From assembly GCA_002070715.1 (NCBI GenBank), contig MWDV01000094.1:1-64000 (forward strand): DNA of 64,000 nucleotides. Reading direction: 5' to 3'. Every line of letters starts with the position of its first letter. The stretch's first letter is position 1. The position numbers and the translations under genes were made by a program. This document shows, piece by piece, positions 28,458 through 36,585 of the stretch. The notes beneath the pieces were generated by a model. It worked only from the letters and a program-made list of their open reading frames with translations. It was not told the origin of the DNA and did no database searches. Origin of the DNA: Verrucomicrobia bacterium ADurb.Bin118. Its GTDB lineage: Bacteria > Verrucomicrobiota > Verrucomicrobiia > Limisphaerales > MWDV01.

Positions 28458-29848
28458 CCGTACTTCTGCCCATTGGTCCGCAAAGCTTCCGCCACCCGTT
28501 CCAAACGCGTCAGGCGCGACGCCTTCAACAACACGAGATCCCCGGGTTTGACAAAATGTTTCAGCGCGGCGGCGGCGGGTTCCACATCAAGAAACTCGAT
28601 GACGCGCGTCAACCCCGCGGCGCGCGCCCCTTGGGCCATGATCGGGGCCATGCGTCCGATGGCGAACAACTGGCCCACGCCGAGTTCCGCGGCGCGGCGC
28701 CCCACTTCCGCGTGCGCCGCGTCGCTGTGCGTCCCCAATTCCGCCATGTCGCCCAGTACCGCCAGGCGCCGGCCTTTGCAGGGCAATTCCACCAACGCTT
28801 GCAGGGCCGCCACCATGGAGTCCGCGTTGGCGTTGTACGTGTCATCCAAAATCTGCACGCCTTTGTGTTCCCAGCGGCGCATCCGCCCGGGCGGCGGCGG
28901 GCATTCGGCCAGGCCGCGACGTAAAGCATCGCGGCCCAGACCGAGTTCCTCTCCGACCCCAAGCGCAAACAAAGCGTTCGTAATCTGATGCCGGCCAAGC
29001 AATTGCAACTGATATTCACCGCTCAGTTCCGGCCGGGGCACCTCCACGTGGAATGCCACACCATCACCTGTCAACCGCGCCTCGCGTGCGCGCCAGTCGT
29101 TTCCTTCGCCCCACCCCACCCGGACCACCCGTGCCGCCGTGCGCCGGGCAATGGCCTCGGACCAGGCATCATCCCCATTGAGAAACAATGTTCCATCCGC
29201 CGGCAGATGTTCCGCCAAGACCCCTTCCTCCTGGGCCACGCCTTCCAGATCACCGAAGAATTCCAAGTGCTCGCGGCCGATGTTGGTGATCACACCCAGA
29301 CGCGGTTGCGCCAGCCGGAGCAATGGCGCGAGTTCACCGGGATGGTTCGTGCCCAATTCCAACACGGCTAGTTGATGAGACGATTCGAGCCGCAACAACG
29401 TTAGCGGCACGCCGATGTCGTTATTAAAACTGGCCTCGCTGGCGAGCGTGGAAAATCCCATTCCCAATACCGAGGCGATAAGATCTTTGGTGGTCGTCTT
29501 CCCGTTGGAGCCCCCGACCGCCACGACGGGCAGGTTGAAGTCGGCGCGATAGGCGGCCGCCAAATCCAGCAGCGCCCGCCGGGTATCATTCACCACGATC
29601 ACCGCCGCCGGAAGCTGTGGCGAAGGAATTTTTCCGCGCTCCACCACCACGGCCACAACGCCCTTGGCCGCCACATCGTCCACGAAATCGTGCCCGTCAA
29701 ACCGTTCCCCCCGCAACGCAATGAACACGTCTCCCGCCCGCGCCTGCCGCGAATCGGTGCAAACCCGCGTCGCCAGAGTGTCGGGCGCGCCTTGTAACAG
29801 TTCCCCGGCACAAGCGGCAGCGATGAATTTCAGCGGGCGGGCGTCCAT
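28454..29848 (-). CDS. murF: UDP-N-acetylmuramoyl-tripeptide--D-alanyl-D-alanine ligase MurF
   Basis: A 464-residue Mur ligase. The N-domain has TRVCTDSRQARAGDVFIALRG. The ATPase P-loop is GGSNGKTTTKDLIASVL, followed by VLELGTNHPGELAPL and the C-domain region ILDDTYNANADSMVAAL. It adds the D-Ala-D-Ala dipeptide to the UDP-tripeptide. It overlaps mraY by 4 bp. In most dcw clusters murE precedes murF; here a SIMPL-domain gene lies in that place, 3 bp upstream. Confidence 0.96.
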   Translation of the reverse strand: MDARPLKFIAAACAGELLQGAPDTLATRVCTDSRQARAGDVFIALRGERFDGHDFVDDVAAKGVVAVVVERGKIPSPQLPAAVIVVNDTRRALLDLAAAYRADFNLPVVAVGGSNGKTTTKDLIASVLGMGFSTLASEASFNNDIGVPLTLLRLESSHQLAVLELGTNHPGELAPLLRLAQPRLGVITNIGREHLEFFGDLEGVAQEEGVLAEHLPADGTLFLNGDDAWSEAIARRTAARVVRVGWGEGNDWRAREARLTGDGVAFHVEVPRPELSGEYQLQLLGRHQITNALFALGVGEELGLGRDALRRGLAECPPPPGRMRRWEHKGVQILDDTYNANADSMVAALQALVELPCKGRRLAVLGDMAELGTHSDAAHAEVGRRAAELGVGQLFAIGRMAPIMAQGARAAGLTRVIEFLDVEPAAAALKHFVKPGDLVLLKASRLTRLERVAEALRTNGQKYG

Positions 29849-29851
29849 GAG

Positions 29852-30592
29852 TTATTTGAGGGAAAAGGTGGCGGATACGACTGAGAGAATGGTTTTTTCC
29901 AGGGAAGTGGTGTCGTTGAGTCCTTCGGCGCTGGTGTCACTGGAATGCACCGGTGTGATTTGGAATACGCCCATCCGGGCGGCGCGCAAAGTCTGCAGGG
30001 ACCGCCCCCCTTGGGCGGCAATCTGCTCCGCCCGCGCGCGCGCATCCTGCGTGGCCTCCGCGAGCATCTCAATCTTGGCCTCCCCGGCGCGCGTGTAGAG
30101 ATATTGAGGCGGCAACGGCGTGAACAGAACGCCGCGTTCCACCAGCACCGTGCTTTGCTGGTTGAGTTCGGTGATGCGGTCCACGTCAGACGAGCGCACC
30201 TCCACATTTTGGGTCAAGCGGTAGCCCGAGGTGCGTTGCTGGATGAACCCCAGCTCGTCCCGTTGCGTGGCCTGCAATTCCTGAATGTTGATCGGCGAAA
30301 AAATGGAATTGGTGAAGCCGCCGGCCGTCAGGAAGGCCTGAACCTTTCCCAAATCCACTTTCAACCGCTGTTGGGCTTCCAGCAACGTGTCCGCTTCCAC
30401 CGAGAACATTCCCCGCCACACGGCGAGGTCCGCCCGCACCGCGCGACGGGCCGAGCCGGTGACCACGATGTTTTGCGTCTCGGCGATCTTCAACCAGGCG
30501 CGCGACACCAACAGCGCGGATAACACCAGGGCGGCGGCCAGAAACAGCCCGGCCAGCAATCCCAGCAGATGCGGCTTGGTCGAAGAGTTCAT
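29852..30592 (-). CDS. SIMPL-domain (DUF541) periplasmic protein
   Basis: A 246-residue protein with one N-terminal membrane helix or uncleaved signal (LLGLLAGLFLAAALVLSALL). The rest matches the SIMPL/DUF541 layout: an early IVVTGSARRAVRADLAVW strand, then SPINIQELQ, a TSGYRLTQNVEVRSSDVD strand and a repeated helical A-R-A-R-A-E-Q-I-A patch. SIMPL proteins are periplasmic or membrane-bound and of unclear role, with proposed links to stress and signalling. It sits between ftsI and murF, a place normally held by murE, and lies 3 bp from murF, so it is part of the dcw transcript. Confidence 0.85.
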   Translation of the reverse strand: MNSSTKPHLLGLLAGLFLAAALVLSALLVSRAWLKIAETQNIVVTGSARRAVRADLAVWRGMFSVEADTLLEAQQRLKVDLGKVQAFLTAGGFTNSIFSPINIQELQATQRDELGFIQQRTSGYRLTQNVEVRSSDVDRITELNQQSTVLVERGVLFTPLPPQYLYTRAGEAKIEMLAEATQDARARAEQIAAQGGRSLQTLRAARMGVFQITPVHSSDTSAEGLNDTTSLEKTILSVVSATFSLK

Positions 30593-30651
30593 GCTGTGGA
30601 TCTATTGGGCGCGGCCCCGCGGAAAGATTCCGTCTCCCGCGCCCGGCTCTT

Positions 30652-30867
30652 TCAGCCCAACCGCTCTTCGCCGGGAGCCAAGATCGGCCGCAACACGAGG
30701 GCGGGGAGCGCCGCGCGGCGGCGTTTCTCCTCCTGCCAAGCCGCAGTCCGGTCGGCAGGCTCGACCAAAATGGTGGGCCACGATTCGCCGGGGGCCGGGC
30801 GCGAACGCCGGTTGCCAGCCACAGCGGCGACGAACAAGTGGTGGGGGATCATGGAGTATGCATTCAT
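30652..30867 (-). CDS. Small hypothetical ORF between ftsI and the SIMPL gene
   Basis: A possible 71-residue, Arg- and Pro-rich protein (MNAYSMIPHHLFVAAVAGN... ending EERLG) in the same direction as its neighbours. It fills an otherwise 290-bp gap in a very compact operon, starting 15 bp after the ftsI stop. I recognise no domain and no strong ribosome-binding site. It could be a spurious frame in GC-rich DNA; conservation in relatives would decide. Confidence 0.35.
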   Translation of the reverse strand: MNAYSMIPHHLFVAAVAGNRRSRPAPGESWPTILVEPADRTAAWQEEKRRRAALPALVLRPILAPGEERLG

Positions 30868-30882
30868 AAAATCATCCAGGGT

Positions 30883-32757
30883 TCACGGTCGGTGCGCGGC
30901 CATTTGAGCCGATGGGGTTGGTTCTTCAGTTTTATCGGGACGAATGTTGAGGTGATTGGCCGCGAGTTCCGCAAACTGACGGAACACCGGCGCGGCGACC
31001 TGGCCGCCGTAATATCCGTGCTGGGGTTCATCCAAAACGATGGAGATGCACAATTCGGGATTGTCCGCAGGGAAGAACCCGATAAAGGACGAGAAATACT
31101 TGCCCGGCATGTAACCGCCGCGTCCGGCTTTTTGCGCGGTGCCCGTCTTGCCGGCGACATCGTAGTATTCCAAAGCCGCCTGGGCCGCCGTGCCGTCGGG
31201 CAGGGTCACCGCCCGCAATGCCTTGATCATTTCGCGGGCCGCCGCCTCGCTGACGACCCGCCGAACCGCCTGCGGCGCGTATTGCGCCACCAGATTGCCC
31301 TGGCGATCTTCCAGCCGGTTCACCAGCATCGGGCGCATCAACACGCCGCCATTGGCAATCGCGGCCATGGCCATGACCATTTGCAAGCGGGTGGCCGTCA
31401 GCCCGTGACCCATGGGAATCTGGGCAATAGACACCTTGTACCAGTTCTTCACCGGCGGCACATAGCCGGACACTTCGCCGAGTAATGGCAGGCCCGTCTT
31501 CTCGCCAAAGCCAAAAGCACGAATGTATTCATGGAGCCGCGCCTCACCCAATTTAATGCCGATTTTGGCCGAACCGATGTTCGACGATTTGGCAATGATG
31601 CGCTCGACGGGGATGACGCCATACGGATGGTGGTCGTGCAAAATCCGCCCCGCGAACGCGAACCGTCCATTTTCGCAGTCGAACTGATCCTGCAACCGCA
31701 CCACACCGTCATTCAACGCCCCGGAAACGACCACGATCTTGAAGGTCGAACCCGGCTCCATGATGTCGGTGATAATGCGATTGCGGCGGGCGTCAGCGGA
31801 CACGGCTCCCGGGCAGTTGGGATCAAAATTGGGCAACGTGGCCATCGCCAGAATTTCCCCCGAACGCGGGCGCACCACGATGCCGGTGATGCTGATGGGT
31901 TCGTGCTTTTGCATGGCCTCCGCCAAGGCGGTTTCCAAGTGGTGTTGCAACATAGAATCGAGGGTCAACACCACGTTCAAGCCGTCACGCGGGGTGACAT
32001 CCTGTCCCCGCAACGCCACCACCTCGCGACGCCGGCTGTCAGTCTCGGTCACCCGCCAGCCAGGCACCCCCCTGAGTTTCGAGTTCAAGGCCAGTTCAAT
32101 GCCATCCCGGCCCACTGTGTCCAACAGCTTGGTGTACCCCAAATCCCGCTCCTCCGTTCCCACATACCCCAGCACGTGCGCCGCGAGCGATTTATTGGGA
32201 TAAATCCGCAACTGGTCACCCACAGAGTCGGCAAACACCGCTTTGCGGCGGAGGAGGTAATAGAACGTCCGTTGGGCCCGGGGTAATTGTTTGATATCAA
32301 ACCCGAAATCCAGTTCGGCCATGGCCTGTTGGATTTGCTGCCACGTTTCCACGGATACCTTGCGCTTGAGCACCACGTAACGGTTCGTAATAACCGTTCC
32401 CGAGGCCTCACGGCGCAGGCGTGGTTGCAGCCGTTGCTCAAGTTCCGTCTCGGGAACCTGCAAGAGGGGCGCGAGCGTCTGGGCGATCTTCCGTTGCCAG
32501 CCGCCCACCAAGGACGGATCGGCGCAGATCGTCTTGACGAACACGCTGGTGGCCAGCGGGTTGCCTTGGGCATCCAAAATGTCTCCCCGCCGCGGCTCGC
32601 GGAACGACGTGAGCTTGTGATTCCAACGCGCCTTGGCCGCCAGTTCCTCATGGCGCAGCACCTGGAGATCCACCAACCGATAGCCCAGACCGACAAAGCC
32701 CAGGCACAACAGCAGGGCCAGTATCAGACAGCGGCGGAATTGGATTTTCTGCGCCAT
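30883..32757 (-). CDS. ftsI: Peptidoglycan transpeptidase FtsI (PBP3-type)
   Basis: A 624-residue class B penicillin-binding protein. One N-terminal membrane helix (CLILALLLCLGFVGLGYRLV) is followed by a pedestal domain and the transpeptidase domain. The catalytic triad motifs are SxxK in MEPGSTFKIVVV, SxN in AKSSNIGSAKIG and KTG in VAGKTGTAQKAG. It cross-links septal peptidoglycan with FtsW. No PASTA domain is visible. Its 5' side borders a 57-bp direct repeat rather than abutting ftsL. murE, its usual neighbour downstream, is absent. Confidence 0.95.
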   Translation of the reverse strand: MAQKIQFRRCLILALLLCLGFVGLGYRLVDLQVLRHEELAAKARWNHKLTSFREPRRGDILDAQGNPLATSVFVKTICADPSLVGGWQRKIAQTLAPLLQVPETELEQRLQPRLRREASGTVITNRYVVLKRKVSVETWQQIQQAMAELDFGFDIKQLPRAQRTFYYLLRRKAVFADSVGDQLRIYPNKSLAAHVLGYVGTEERDLGYTKLLDTVGRDGIELALNSKLRGVPGWRVTETDSRRREVVALRGQDVTPRDGLNVVLTLDSMLQHHLETALAEAMQKHEPISITGIVVRPRSGEILAMATLPNFDPNCPGAVSADARRNRIITDIMEPGSTFKIVVVSGALNDGVVRLQDQFDCENGRFAFAGRILHDHHPYGVIPVERIIAKSSNIGSAKIGIKLGEARLHEYIRAFGFGEKTGLPLLGEVSGYVPPVKNWYKVSIAQIPMGHGLTATRLQMVMAMAAIANGGVLMRPMLVNRLEDRQGNLVAQYAPQAVRRVVSEAAAREMIKALRAVTLPDGTAAQAALEYYDVAGKTGTAQKAGRGGYMPGKYFSSFIGFFPADNPELCISIVLDEPQHGYYGGQVAAPVFRQFAELAANHLNIRPDKTEEPTPSAQMAAHRP

Positions 32758-32764
32758 ACAAAGC

Positions 32765-32821
32765 TACCGCACGCCCGCGGCGATCGGTTCCTCATCCGAC
32801 GGCGTCACGGGCGGCGGTAAA
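32765..32821. repeat. 57-bp direct repeat, copy 1 (ftsI leader)
   Basis: This segment recurs at 32881-32937 with one mismatch (A for G at the seventh base, TACCGCA versus TACCGCG). The two copies start 116 bp apart and lie between ftsL and ftsI. On the coding strand both copies can be read as a peptide PPPVTPSDEEPIAAG-x-R ending in a stop codon, in a frame different from ftsL. Confidence 0.9.
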
Positions 32822-32880
32822 AATGGTTGCATCATGTTTTGGTTTTGGGGCGGCCCCGGGCCGCCGGTTTTTCAAATTGT

Positions 32881-32937
32881 TACCGCGCGCCCGCGGCGAT
32901 CGGTTCCTCATCCGACGGCGTCACGGGCGGCGGTAAA
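32881..32937. repeat. 57-bp direct repeat, copy 2 (just downstream of ftsL)
   Basis: Second copy of the repeat at 32765-32821, ending 6 bases from the ftsL stop codon. Between the copies is a GC-rich inverted repeat (GGCGGCCC...GGGCCGCC, about 32848-32866). A tandem duplication of about 116 bp, later diverged in the spacer, would explain the arrangement. Confidence 0.9.
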
Positions 32938-32943
32938 TGGACT

Positions 32944-33324
32944 TCAACCCGCCCGCGGCGGGTGATCGGCAAACTGCGCGGCGGACGGCGGCGCGTCCGG
33001 CGCTGGGGCGGCCACCGGCTCCGGCAGGCTCAAGACCTGCGAGGGCAGCGGCGGCACCAGACCGAGATTCAACTCGCGCACCCGCCGGTCAATAAAAGCC
33101 GGCGACCGCAGCAGCGCGAGTTGGCGGCGGAGTTTCTCGTTGTTGCGTTGTAGCTCGGCCAGGCGTTGCTCGCGTTTTTTGCGCGCGTCGCCCAGTTCCT
33201 TGATCTGGTTCTTTTGCCAGACATAGCCCACGCCCGAGCCGCCCAGTAACAGGCAGATCAGAAACGCCGCCACCGCCGGCCCGAAACGGACCGATGCGGC
33301 CTGATGTCTTCGATTCCGTGCCAT
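32944..33324 (-). CDS. ftsL: Cell division protein FtsL-like
   Basis: A 126-residue bitopic protein. A basic N-terminus (MARNRRHQAASVRFG) leads into one membrane helix (AVAAFLICLLLGGSGVGYVW). A heptad-like coiled coil follows (ELGDARKKREQRLAELQRNNEKLRRQLALL). The tail is Pro/Ala-rich. This is the FtsL/DivIC plan, and the position between rsmH and ftsI is the classical one for ftsL. It joins FtsQ and FtsB in the divisome core. The ATG at 33324 follows the rsmH stop by one base, which fixes the start against a longer frame. Confidence 0.85.
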   Translation of the reverse strand: MARNRRHQAASVRFGPAVAAFLICLLLGGSGVGYVWQKNQIKELGDARKKREQRLAELQRNNEKLRRQLALLRSPAFIDRRVRELNLGLVPPLPSQVLSLPEPVAAPAPDAPPSAAQFADHPPRAG

Positions 33325-33325
33325 T

Positions 33326-34246
33326 TCAAATCTTCTCCAACACCCGTAATTGCGCGCTGCGACTGCGCGGGTTCGCGGCCAGTTCCGCTGCTCCGGGCAC
33401 AACCGCTTTCCGCTGCCACCAACGCGCTTCGGGCGGACGCGGTTGCCGCAGTTCCGGCACATCCACCGGACCCGGGAAGGTGTACTCCCGCGCCAGATCC
33501 CGCCCGAATTGTTTCACGATGCGATCCTCCAGCGAATGGAACGTGATGACCGCCAGGCGCCCCCCCGGCTTCAACAGCGACCACCCCGCCGCCAGACCGC
33601 GCTTCAAAGAACCCAACTCGTCATTCACCGCCAGGCGTAACGCCTGAAAAACCTTTGTGGCCGGATGCGTCCGGCGCCCGGCGCGCGGCACGAGCCGCTC
33701 AATCAACCCCGCAAGTTGCCGCGTCGTGGACAACGGTCGCTCGCGCACGATGGCCCGGGCGAACCGCCGCGCCTGCCGTTCGCCGCCCAGTTCCGCAAAG
33801 AGCCGGGCCAGTTCTTCCGCGCTGGCCTGGTTCACCAGTTCGGCCGCCGTCAAGCCTTGACGCTCATCCATGCGCATATCCAACGGACCATCGTGTTGAT
33901 GGCTGAAACCGCGTTCCGGCGTGTCCAGTTGCGGCGAACTCACCCCTAAATCCAGCACTACTCCGTCGCAACTGCCGACCGGCACCCAGCCCGCCAGTTC
34001 CGCAAAATTCCCCCGGCGCAGTTCAAACCGACCCGTGAACTCCGCCAATCGTTCCCGCGCCGCCTCCAGCGCCACGCCATCGCGATCGCATCCGAACAAC
34101 CATCCATTCGGTGAACTCGCCTTCAGGATGGCGGCCGCGTGTCCACCCCCACCGAGCGTCCCGTCGGCGTACCGTCCGTTCGTCCGGGGCCGCAATGCGG
34201 CGATCACTTCGGCCAACAACACCGGCTGGTGCAGAAAGGAAGCCAT
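33326..34246 (-). CDS. rsmH: 16S rRNA (cytosine1402-N4)-methyltransferase RsmH
   Basis: A 306-residue SAM-dependent enzyme, formerly MraW. The SAM-binding motif is ADGTLGGGGHAAAILKAS. VLDLGVSSPQLDTPERGFS and LDMRMDERQGLTAAELVN are strongly conserved family signatures. The C-terminal region has LAVITFHSLEDRIVKQF. It methylates C1402 of 16S rRNA in the ribosomal P site. Its place after mraZ in the dcw operon is normal, but an extra gene separates the two here. Confidence 0.96.
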   Translation of the reverse strand: MASFLHQPVLLAEVIAALRPRTNGRYADGTLGGGGHAAAILKASSPNGWLFGCDRDGVALEAARERLAEFTGRFELRRGNFAELAGWVPVGSCDGVVLDLGVSSPQLDTPERGFSHQHDGPLDMRMDERQGLTAAELVNQASAEELARLFAELGGERQARRFARAIVRERPLSTTRQLAGLIERLVPRAGRRTHPATKVFQALRLAVNDELGSLKRGLAAGWSLLKPGGRLAVITFHSLEDRIVKQFGRDLAREYTFPGPVDVPELRQPRPPEARWWQRKAVVPGAAELAANPRSRSAQLRVLEKI

Positions 34247-34269
34247 CGCCCATCGGCCTCACCTTTCCC

Positions 34270-34785
34270 TCAAGGCAACCGGGTGCCGGTAATGCGCTCG
34301 GCCAGCCGATCCAGCGCCTGGCTCGCCGCCTTGGCTCCGCCCAAGAGCGGTGCCGCCCCGGGCACCCGGGACAGTGAAACGCCGTTCACCCGTGTCGTCC
34401 CCGGACCATCCGCATCCATCAAATCGTTGCGCGCCACCTTCACCTGGCTCAGCAAGAGCTCGCCTTGAACCGGTGTGCGGAGCCGCCGGCTCGAACCCAC
34501 TTTCAGCAGCGGCGTCCGCCGGCCGTTCTCCGGTTTCGTGGGGCGCGGTTTCCGCCGCAGCCATTTCCACAGCCAACCTCCCGAACGCGCGGGTGACTCC
34601 GGTCGTGCCGCTGTTTCTGGGCGGGGCGCTTGTGTCTCGGAGACCGATGGCGGGGCGGAGGTAAAGGGATCTCGCTTGGCGCCAAACTTCGGCAGCAACG
34701 CCTCACGCCGCATCCGATAGGATGTCGGCAAATCGCGCAAGCTGGTGAACGCTTTTCCCGTTGTCAGCAATCGGCCCAGACTCAT
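34270..34785 (-). CDS. Hypothetical basic protein between mraZ and rsmH
   Basis: A 171-residue protein with no family I recognise. It is basic, with an N-terminus MSLGRLLTTGKAFTSLRD, a Pro/Ser-rich middle and a Trp-Arg-Lys patch (GGWLWKWLRRKPRP). The C-terminal half includes VQGELLLSQVKVARNDL and a final helix. No signal peptide or membrane helix is seen. It starts at the mraZ stop (a GTG at 34788 or the ATG at 34785) and ends 23 bp before rsmH, so it is surely co-transcribed. A lineage-specific division or wall factor is a guess from context only. Confidence 0.7.
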   Translation of the reverse strand: MSLGRLLTTGKAFTSLRDLPTSYRMRREALLPKFGAKRDPFTSAPPSVSETQAPRPETAARPESPARSGGWLWKWLRRKPRPTKPENGRRTPLLKVGSSRRLRTPVQGELLLSQVKVARNDLMDADGPGTTRVNGVSLSRVPGAAPLLGGAKAASQALDRLAERITGTRLP

Positions 34786-34788
34786 CAC

Positions 34789-35253
34789 TCACTCCATCAG
34801 TTTGAATGCTTCCTGCGCCAGCACATTGTCCGTCACCTCGATTTGGCGATAACGCTGCGGACTCCAAATCTCAAAACGGTCCAACAACCCGACCAACATG
34901 GCTTCGTTTGTGATGCCCGCCGCCCGCGCCATTTCCTCGGGCAGACAAATCCGCCCCGCCTTGTCCACCGCCACCTGCGCTGACTTGCTGCCGATGACCC
35001 GCTTGAGCACCGTCTTGTTCGGATCGGTGTTGGGCATCTGATCAATCGTCTGCAGCAACTCCACCATCTCTTTCGGCGGCAATACCCGCAGGCACGCCCC
35101 GACTTTTTCTTTGGGCCAGACGATCAACGTGAACTCGGCGCCCTCGCCCTCCGGACGCCACTTGGCCGGGACTTGCACGCGACGCTTTTCATCCACTCCG
35201 TGCCGGTAGCACGAGTTGTAAAAGGTCCAATCTGCTACGTTGTCCGTGTTCAC
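34789..35253 (-). CDS. mraZ: Transcriptional regulator MraZ
   Basis: A 154-residue protein with two SpoVT/AbrB-like MraZ domains. The first has YRHGVDEKRRVQVPAKW and the second has VDKAGRICLPEEMARAAGI. MraZ binds TGGG direct repeats upstream of its own gene and represses the dcw operon in other bacteria. The predicted start is a GTG at 35253 with no clear Shine-Dalgarno. It is the first gene of the operon, and a set of matching boxes lies 38-72 bp upstream. Confidence 0.94.
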   Translation of the reverse strand: MNTDNVADWTFYNSCYRHGVDEKRRVQVPAKWRPEGEGAEFTLIVWPKEKVGACLRVLPPKEMVELLQTIDQMPNTDPNKTVLKRVIGSKSAQVAVDKAGRICLPEEMARAAGITNEAMLVGLLDRFEIWSPQRYRQIEVTDNVLAQEAFKLME

Positions 35254-35290
35254 GACTTATTCACGGCGGCAACTCGAGCACTCCTATTGC

Positions 35291-35325
35291 CCCACCGCGC
35301 CCCACTTTTAACCACTTTCCCCCAC
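35291..35325 (-). promoter_or_regulatory. Four MraZ-type operator boxes with exact 10-nt period
   Basis: On the minus strand the pentamers GTGGG, GTGGT, GTGGG and GTGGG start at 35325, 35315, 35305 and 35295, so each repeat is exactly 10 nt from the next. This matches the known MraZ site of TGGG repeats separated by 5-nt spacers, one DNA turn apart. The boxes overlap the predicted -10 region, so binding should block RNA polymerase and autoregulate mraZ and the dcw operon. Confidence 0.85.
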
Positions 35326-35335
35326 TTCCTGTCAA
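35306..35335 (-). promoter_or_regulatory. Predicted sigma-70-type promoter of the dcw operon
   Basis: A perfect TTGACA (-35) occupies 35335-35330 on the minus strand. A weak -10 (GTTAAA or TTAAAA) follows at 17-18 nt, at 35312-35306. It lies in a locally AT-rich patch upstream of mraZ and is interleaved with the MraZ boxes. The -10 matches only three consensus bases. Confidence 0.55.
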
Positions 35336-35480
35336 CAAGATTTTTTGCAGTTTATTCAAAAGTTATTCACAATCCGATTCTAGTCGGCCAAAAAACCGCG
35401 TAAAAATTGCCTAAGCATCTGATTTGACGTTAGTTATTTCTAATTTCAGATTTTTTGGTCGTCTGATACTCTTTCGTCAC

Positions 35481-36557
35481 ATGCGAACGGCGGATTTTCA
35501 TTACGACCTGCCACCGGAATTGATTGCCCAGCATCCCGCATCCCAGCGTGATGAATCGCGGTTGCTCATCCTGCGGCGGGCCTCCGGCCAGATCGTCCAT
35601 CGCCGGTTTCGCGATTTTTTGGAGCAATTACAGCCCGGCGACGTGCTGGTATTGAACAACTCACGGGTCATCCCCGCGCGGTTGTCCGGCGTCAATGCCC
35701 GGACGGGTGGGCGGTTCGAGATGTTGTTGCTGGAGGAAAATGCGGTCAACGACTGGTGGGTCATGCTGCGTCCAGGAAAACGGGCCCGCGAGGGCGCGCG
35801 CATTTCGGTTGCCGATAGATCCGGTCAAACCACCGGCATCATCGCCACCGTGATTGCCACGAACGCCGAAGGACACCGCCGGCTTTCCTTCAGTGGCACT
35901 CCCGAAATCAAGCGCGACTTGGATGCGCTCGGCGAAGTCCCTTTGCCGCCCTACATCCTGCGCCGTCCAGGCGACAAGCTGGACAACGACAAGGAACGCT
36001 ATCAAACCGTGTTCGCCACCGAAGCCGGGTCCGTGGCCGCGCCCACGGCGGGATTGCATTTCACGCCGGAATTGTTGGCGTCCATCCGCGCGCGCGGCGT
36101 GGAGGTGCATTATCTCACGTTGCATGTCGGGTTGGGCACGTTTGCCCCGGTGAAAACCGCGACCCTGGCCGCGCACCCCATGCATGCCGAACGTTTCGTG
36201 CTCAGCGATACAACGGCGCGCGCCGTAAATGCAGCCAGACATGAGAGCCGGCGAGTGATCGCGGCGGGCACCACCACGGTGCGCGTGCTGGAAAGTGTGG
36301 CGACCGCGCAGCAAGGACGCTTGGTGGCCGGAAGCGGACAAACCCGTCTTTTCATTCATCCCCCGTACCGTTTTCAGGTGGTGGACGTGTTACTGACGAA
36401 CTTTCATCTACCCTGTTCCACCTTGCTGATGCTGGTGAGCGCTTTTGCCGCACCCGGCAATACCAACGGACGCGACCTCGTCTTACGCGCTTATGCCGAA
36501 GCCATCCGTGAACGCTACCGCTTTTTCAGCTACGGCGATGCTATGTTGATCGGATAA
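35481..36557 (+). CDS. queA: S-adenosylmethionine:tRNA ribosyltransferase-isomerase QueA
   Basis: A 358-residue enzyme that transfers the ribosyl part of SAM to preQ1 in tRNA, making epoxyqueuosine. Family motifs are MRTADFHYDLPPELIAQHP at the start, VLVLNNSRVIPARL, TVFATEAGSVAAPTAGLHFT and LHVGLGTFAPV, and a C-terminal LLTNFHLPCSTLLMLVSAF. I chose the ATG at 35481 because the conserved N-terminus begins there; a frame extending to 35424 adds unrelated residues. Divergent from mraZ across a 230-bp AT-rich promoter region. Confidence 0.97.
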   Translation: MRTADFHYDLPPELIAQHPASQRDESRLLILRRASGQIVHRRFRDFLEQLQPGDVLVLNNSRVIPARLSGVNARTGGRFEMLLLEENAVNDWWVMLRPGKRAREGARISVADRSGQTTGIIATVIATNAEGHRRLSFSGTPEIKRDLDALGEVPLPPYILRRPGDKLDNDKERYQTVFATEAGSVAAPTAGLHFTPELLASIRARGVEVHYLTLHVGLGTFAPVKTATLAAHPMHAERFVLSDTTARAVNAARHESRRVIAAGTTTVRVLESVATAQQGRLVAGSGQTRLFIHPPYRFQVVDVLLTNFHLPCSTLLMLVSAFAAPGNTNGRDLVLRAYAEAIRERYRFFSYGDAMLIG

Positions 36558-36585
36558 TTTTCACCCGCCGCACGAATTCGCTTAT

